This document shows positions 41,209-45,114 of a DNA stretch of 45,114 nt, piece by piece. The stretch is from Myxococcales bacterium (GTDB lineage Bacteria > Myxococcota_A > Polyangia > Polyangiales > Polyangiaceae). Location of the stretch: NCBI GenBank assembly GCA_023248745.1, contig JAHFDZ010000008.1, positions 1-45,114 of the forward strand, read 5' to 3'. The notes below the pieces were generated by a model. That model ran no database searches, was not told the DNA's origin, and saw only the letters and a program-made list of their open reading frames with translations. How positions within the stretch are numbered: the stretch's first letter is position 1; every line of letters starts with the position of its first letter. The translations under genes were made by a program, and so were the position numbers.

Positions 41209-42519
41209 TCAGCGACGCTTGTACGCTGCGCGCTTTCGCGGCGGTGGCTGGCCACTCGGCTTCGTCACCTTCGCAACGCCGCGTGATGCAAAATAGGCAC
41301 GAAGCACATCGCGAGCCATGACATTCGCCTTAACCTGCCAGTTGGGATCGTTCACCACCAGGACGGCAATCGCAACTTGCGCGACGCCTTGCTTGAGTGG
41401 CTTGGTCGGCGCGAAGCCTGTGAACCACGTGAAGTAACGATTGGTTTGCGCATCGGTGAGCGTTCCGGTCTTGCCGGCAACGGCGACGCCGGGCAAAAAG
41501 GGTCGCTTTTTTCCATCGTGAAACGCTTTGAACGACGTGCCGTCGCGTACGGTTGATTCCATCATCTCGGTGAGCGCTTTGGCACCTTCGTGACTGATGA
41601 AGCGACGCACAGCTGTACTCGGCGACGCGCGGTAGAATGAGCGGCCCGTGGCATCGAGCGCTTCGGACACAACGAACGGCCGAATCGCTTCGCCACCACG
41701 CGCGATCGTCGCGCTGATCCAAGCCGCGTGGAGCGGTGAGAGCGTGCTGTGCCAAAAGCCCGCTGCGGTTCGCGCGTACTCAAGCGGCTCGTCTGGAATT
41801 CGTAACGAGCTTGGTTGCGTTGGAAGGTCAAACGGAACGGAGTCACCAAATCCGAATCGTTTCGCTGTCGCTTCGAGCGTCTGAGGCGTCAGATGCTTCT
41901 GCGCAAGGCGTGCGAACACCGTGTTAATGCTGCGCCCCATCGCATTGGTCAAGTTGGTGCACCATCGGTCGCGCTTGGGATCGTCGACAAGGTCACGCTC
42001 ATTGATGCGCTGCTCGCCGCCCGAGTAGCATTGTTGGGTGTCACCGGTGAGCTTGCCGTGCTCGATCAGCGCGGCGCCCGTAATCACCTTAAAGACGCTC
42101 GCCGCCGGCGCGGTGGCTTCTACGCACAAGTCTCGTTGTGGGCCGCGCTCGAGATGGCTTGCATAGGCAAGAACCTTGCCCGTTGTCACTTCGATAACGA
42201 CGGTTGCGGCCTCCGGAAAGTGGTAGCTCTTCATGAGCGCCTGCGCGGTCGCTTGAAGTTCGGGATCAAGCGTTAGTCGCGCCGTCGCGCCATCTGCAAT
42301 CGCCGATGTCACACCAATATCGTCGACGCCCAGATGCGACAGTTCGAGTCCGGCGAGGTTGACGTCGGTCCGCACCGATCGTTCGACCTTCACGGCATCG
42401 TTGGACGGCTCACTTTCGACGGGCAATACTGGCACCTTTGGACGCCAATTGCGGTAAGCGAGGAGGCTCGCACCGACGATGACGCAGCCGAAGCCCAAGG
42501 ATACGAACGAACTGCGCAT
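41209..42519 (-). CDS. Penicillin-binding protein, transpeptidase domain
   Basis: Cell-wall DD-transpeptidase-type protein of 436 residues. ATG 42519 opens an N-terminal membrane anchor (SFVSLGFGCVIVGASLLAY); the frame is open to 42822 but runs inside the divergent gene. The catalytic set is complete: SxxK as SVFK at 141-144, SIN at 197-199 and KTGT at 350-353 (VAVAGKTGTLTDA). Compared with class B PBPs it lacks a clear large N-terminal dimerisation domain, so it is a short PBP, or a penicillin-recognising regulatory or carboxypeptidase-like member. It ends in a Lys/Arg/Pro tail (PPPRKRAAYKRR). It is 58 bp from the divergent HEAT-repeat gene. Confidence 0.9.
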   Translation of the reverse strand: MRSSFVSLGFGCVIVGASLLAYRNWRPKVPVLPVESEPSNDAVKVERSVRTDVNLAGLELSHLGVDDIGVTSAIADGATARLTLDPELQATAQALMKSYHFPEAATVVIEVTTGKVLAYASHLERGPQRDLCVEATAPAASVFKVITGAALIEHGKLTGDTQQCYSGGEQRINERDLVDDPKRDRWCTNLTNAMGRSINTVFARLAQKHLTPQTLEATAKRFGFGDSVPFDLPTQPSSLRIPDEPLEYARTAAGFWHSTLSPLHAAWISATIARGGEAIRPFVVSEALDATGRSFYRASPSTAVRRFISHEGAKALTEMMESTVRDGTSFKAFHDGKKRPFLPGVAVAGKTGTLTDAQTNRYFTWFTGFAPTKPLKQGVAQVAIAVLVVNDPNWQVKANVMARDVLRAYFASRGVAKVTKPSGQPPPRKRAAYKRR

Positions 42520-42577
42520 CAGGCTCTGGGGAATCTCACAGGCGCCTTCATGTGGCCAAAAAAGCAACAGGTGTAGG

Positions 42578-44827
42578 ATGCAGCAAAATTTACCGCGATT
42601 TTGTAGGTTCTCGATTGCACTTGTCGGCGTTGTGGCGGTTTCAAACTCGTTTGCGGTCGAGCAGAACGGCGTTCCGGAGAGAAAAGAGGCAACCGTCCTT
42701 GTGATGACAAGTCCACATCCCACCGGTGGTGCGTCCCTCAGCGTGAGCACGAGCTTGGGGCGCGGGTCGCACGCCGTTGCAACCTTTGAGACGCCGGATC
42801 TAGGCGCGCTTCCCAAGAACACGCATCACACATTTCGATTCGATGGGCGCTCGTACGAGTATCTCGCACGCGAAGGAACGACCGGAAAATTTGAGGCGAT
42901 CATTGCCCACGGAGGAACGCACGCAGTCTTTACCGGCGTCACGGGGTTCGTCGGCGAACCCGGCGAACGCGAGGGCGTCTTCCTTAGGCTCAGCGGCGAG
43001 CCGAGCGAGCCAACGAGCGTCGACTTGGCGACCCAGCGCGAAGGCACACGCGTGTGCGGTGAAGACGATCTTGCTGCGACCGAAACTCGAACGCTCAAAG
43101 GGGGTCGGTTTGTTCGCTCCAAGCCAGTGTCGCTATCCGAAGGCCGCATCGCAAATGCCGTAGACACGAAGATCGGACCCTTATTTGTTACTTCAAATGT
43201 TACGTTATTCGCACCGACTTCAGCGAGTCGAAGAGAGCTCACTCGTTCGATCGCAGATGGCGCGAAACTCGACTCGCGTGAATTCGTCACTTTTCAAGCG
43301 CCAAAGTTGACAGTCGAGCGCGTGCGGCTCGCGTTCGTCGCAGCGCGTTCCGATCGAACCCTCTACCTTGTGTCACGCAAAACGGTCTATCGCCTCACCG
43401 TTCCCAAAGGGTCGAGCGAGCTCGTCGCCGCTCTGCCCGCCGCGGAAGCCAGCACATGCTGGTCAATCGTCGCCGATGAACCGACCGAACTTCGCGGCAT
43501 CGACGCTCACTCACCCATTTTCGACAAGGCACAGACGCCAGGCGACCTTGCGGCACTCGTCGCGCGTGGTGACGCCGACGCGCCTTCAGCCCTCGAAACG
43601 CTTCGCATCCTCGGACCCGAAGGAGGCGCAGCCTTGGACGCGCGCATGGTGGACATACCGGAAAGATTGTTGCCCAATGTTGAGGGCGCCCTCAGCGGTT
43701 TGCCTTGCGACGCGCTTGTTTCACCGATGTCGAAACTCGGCGCGCGGGCAAAGGTCCCGCTTGCGACACGGGCAAGGCACCACCTCGAGCGGTGTGCCCG
43801 AACGGCCTTGGGCAATATGGTCAATCTTCTTTCCGAACCTTCGCCGCACGGCCTTCTCGTCGGCGACGCGTTGGTTTCATCATCGCCACAAGCCGTCTGC
43901 GCCGCCATGTTGAAATGGGCAGGAAAGGGCGACCCGCAACTGCGTCGTGGCGCGCGCGCGCTTTTGTCGAGAGTCGCCGCTCGATGCGACGCCGACGCCG
44001 CGAAGGCTGCTCTTTTCCGATCCACAGGCGACGCGCAGACCGACTTGCTCGGAGGACTTCGCAGCCGTGAGCGCGATCTGAGTGAGCCGCTTTTGGATCG
44101 CGCGCTCGTCGCCCTATCGGGAGACTTTGACTCGCGCTGGATGGCGATTCGTGCGCTCAGCGCACTTGCGATCGATCACCACGAAGCTGCAATTGCGCTC
44201 GAAGGCGTGCTCGAGATAGAGAAGGATGCTCACCTTCTTGCGCTGGCGTGCGGCGGACTTGTCCAGGGTCGAGGATCACAATCCGCGCTTGCACTCGCAG
44301 CGACGAATCCGCACCCTCGCGTTCGTGAGGCCGCGATCTTCGCGCTCGAGCGCATCGATGGGAAGCTCGCGGGCGGCGCCGCAGCAGACGCTTGGGCCTT
44401 CGTCCGAGAAGCGGCGGCCGCAAAAATCGCCGAGCCAAAGCTCCTCGAAGCACTCTTGCGAGACCCAGTTGCCGACGTTCGCATCGCAGCCGCACGCGCG
44501 ATTGCGAGCGGCAAGCAAATGTCCCTCGCGCCGCACATCGCGACGCGCCTTCGCGACAGGAATGAGCGCATTCATGTGCGCCGAGAGCTCGCGGTCGCCC
44601 TTGGCGCCATGTGCGCGAAGTCTTCCATCGAAGCGCTCGCCGACGTTGCCACGACGGCCGCTCACGGAGACGACGCGGATCGCGATCTGGGGCCCGACGT
44701 CCTTCGGGCACTGGCCAGGATCGACGACGCGCGCGCGCTCACGCTTGCAAAACAGTGGCCTCCGCGAGCAGCCAAGGTGCTCGCAGCCGAGATTCGTTAC
44801 GCACAACGCGTGGGCACGTGCAAATAG
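42578..44827 (+). CDS. Exported HEAT-repeat protein, unknown function
   Basis: Protein of 749 residues. ATG 42578 is preferred because it opens a signal peptide (FSIALVGVVAVSNSFAVEQ); the earlier frame start at 42479 lies inside the divergent PBP gene. The first 330 or so residues are beta-rich (TPHPTGGASLSVSTSLGRG-like region, DRTLYLVSRKTVYRLTVPKG). From about residue 470 on there are repeated alpha-helical units typical of HEAT/PBS-lyase repeats, for example HPRVREAAIFALERIDGKLA and DPVADVRIAAARAIASGKQ. HEAT arrays bind other proteins. Its divergent arrangement with a PBP suggests a possible envelope link, which is inference. A rhodanese gene starts 11 bp after its stop. Confidence 0.75.
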   Translation: MQQNLPRFCRFSIALVGVVAVSNSFAVEQNGVPERKEATVLVMTSPHPTGGASLSVSTSLGRGSHAVATFETPDLGALPKNTHHTFRFDGRSYEYLAREGTTGKFEAIIAHGGTHAVFTGVTGFVGEPGEREGVFLRLSGEPSEPTSVDLATQREGTRVCGEDDLAATETRTLKGGRFVRSKPVSLSEGRIANAVDTKIGPLFVTSNVTLFAPTSASRRELTRSIADGAKLDSREFVTFQAPKLTVERVRLAFVAARSDRTLYLVSRKTVYRLTVPKGSSELVAALPAAEASTCWSIVADEPTELRGIDAHSPIFDKAQTPGDLAALVARGDADAPSALETLRILGPEGGAALDARMVDIPERLLPNVEGALSGLPCDALVSPMSKLGARAKVPLATRARHHLERCARTALGNMVNLLSEPSPHGLLVGDALVSSSPQAVCAAMLKWAGKGDPQLRRGARALLSRVAARCDADAAKAALFRSTGDAQTDLLGGLRSRERDLSEPLLDRALVALSGDFDSRWMAIRALSALAIDHHEAAIALEGVLEIEKDAHLLALACGGLVQGRGSQSALALAATNPHPRVREAAIFALERIDGKLAGGAAADAWAFVREAAAAKIAEPKLLEALLRDPVADVRIAAARAIASGKQMSLAPHIATRLRDRNERIHVRRELAVALGAMCAKSSIEALADVATTAAHGDDADRDLGPDVLRALARIDDARALTLAKQWPPRAAKVLAAEIRYAQRVGTCK

Positions 44828-44838
44828 GAGAAACGACG

Positions 44839-45114
44839 TTGCCCTCATTCCCACGCATATCGCCGGCGGAGGCGCAGGCATTAGTAAGCAACAATGGTTA
44901 CATTTACATCGACGTGCGATCCGAGCACGAGTTCGAAGCGGGCCATCCTGCTGGCGCATACAACGTGCCGCTCATGCACATGGCTGCAGGTGGCATGAGT
45001 CCGAACCCTGACTTCGTCAATGTTATCCTCGCAAGCTTTGGCAGCGAAGCCAACGTGATCGTGGGTTGTAAGGCAGGCGGACGGTCTTTGCGCGCCGCCG
45101 AAGCGCTCGTCGCC
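44839..45114 (+). CDS. Rhodanese-like sulfurtransferase, cut by the window edge
   Basis: Partial gene with 92 codons in the window. TTG 44839 is supported by AGGAG at 44826-44830, eight bases upstream, and gives PSFPRISPAEAQALVSN. Conserved features of a single-domain rhodanese are present: YIYIDVRSEHEFEAGHPAGA and the active-site loop VIVGCKAGGRSLRAAEAL with the catalytic cysteine (CxxGxRS). The predicted role is transfer of sulfane sulfur, possibly to thiophilic acceptors, in the cytoplasm. It is probably co-transcribed with the HEAT-repeat gene. Its C-terminal end lies beyond the window. Confidence 0.9.
   Translation, partial: MPSFPRISPAEAQALVSNNGYIYIDVRSEHEFEAGHPAGAYNVPLMHMAAGGMSPNPDFVNVILASFGSEANVIVGCKAGGRSLRAAEALVA

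Noticed and set aside
1-45114. CRISPR array, tRNA, rRNA, transposase or prophage
   Set aside because: No regularly spaced repeats of CRISPR type, no tRNA-like or rRNA sequence and no mobile-element gene were recognised on either strand.

Overview
The window looks like chromosomal DNA from a myxobacterium-like member of the Myxococcota, most probably on the Polyangiales/Sorangium side. This is inferred from gene content and style, not from a marker gene. The DNA is fairly GC-rich. Genes are packed on both strands with many 4-bp stop/start overlaps. There are many Cys-rich or FG-GAP lipoproteins, a Hanks-type Ser/Thr kinase with a Pro/Ala/Ser-rich tail, TPR/PEGA-like envelope proteins, a sigma/FecR pair with an AgmX-like tail, and Ala/Ser/Pro low-complexity linkers. 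I see no rRNA, tRNA, CRISPR array, prophage or transposase gene.

Layout. (1) 42-2515, plus strand: a thioesterase, two lipoproteins and a methyltransferase, tightly coupled. (2) 2564-3553, minus strand: gpsA. (3) 3597-9439, plus strand: a likely operon with a response regulator, a MinD/FlhG-like ATPase fused to a degenerate J domain and a RodZ-like HTH, a polytopic ArnT/PMT-like glycosyltransferase, and two envelope proteins. (4) 9507-10313: an enoyl-CoA hydratase/isomerase, overlapping tail to tail with a leftward group (DUF2339 protein, MFS transporter, TPR/PEGA protein) at 10255-15557. (5) 15664-17100: a Ser/Thr kinase. (6) 17182-25815: three tandem paralogous FG-GAP/VCBS lipoproteins of about 945 residues. 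Each has the same two-box leader at the same distance from its start codon. (7) 25826-26139: a small membrane-protein gene that appears frameshifted. (8) 26250-28150, minus strand: an ECF sigma factor and a FecR-like protein. (9) 28264-28747: a region with two possible micro-ORFs sharing a 12-bp start context. (10) 28747-30063: a lipoprotein. (11) 30144-37568, minus strand: a small basic protein, two envelope lipoproteins, a four-gene cluster (metallophosphoesterase, GH113-like hydrolase, two methyltransferases) and prmC. Two copies of a roughly 320-bp non-coding repeat lie here, each just behind the 3' end of a minus-strand gene. (12) 37605-45114: phosphomannomutase/phosphoglucomutase, a membrane protein, a DUF4352-like lipoprotein, a penicillin-binding transpeptidase, a HEAT-repeat protein and the start of a rhodanese gene cut off by the window edge.

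Functionally the window is dominated by envelope and signalling proteins with a few housekeeping enzymes (gpsA, prmC, PMM/PGM). The least ordinary items are the FG-GAP lipoprotein triplet with its conserved and possibly leaderless start region, the hairpin-bearing 320-bp dispersed repeat, the ATPase-J-HTH fusion beside a response regulator, and the micro-ORF region upstream of the sigma factor.
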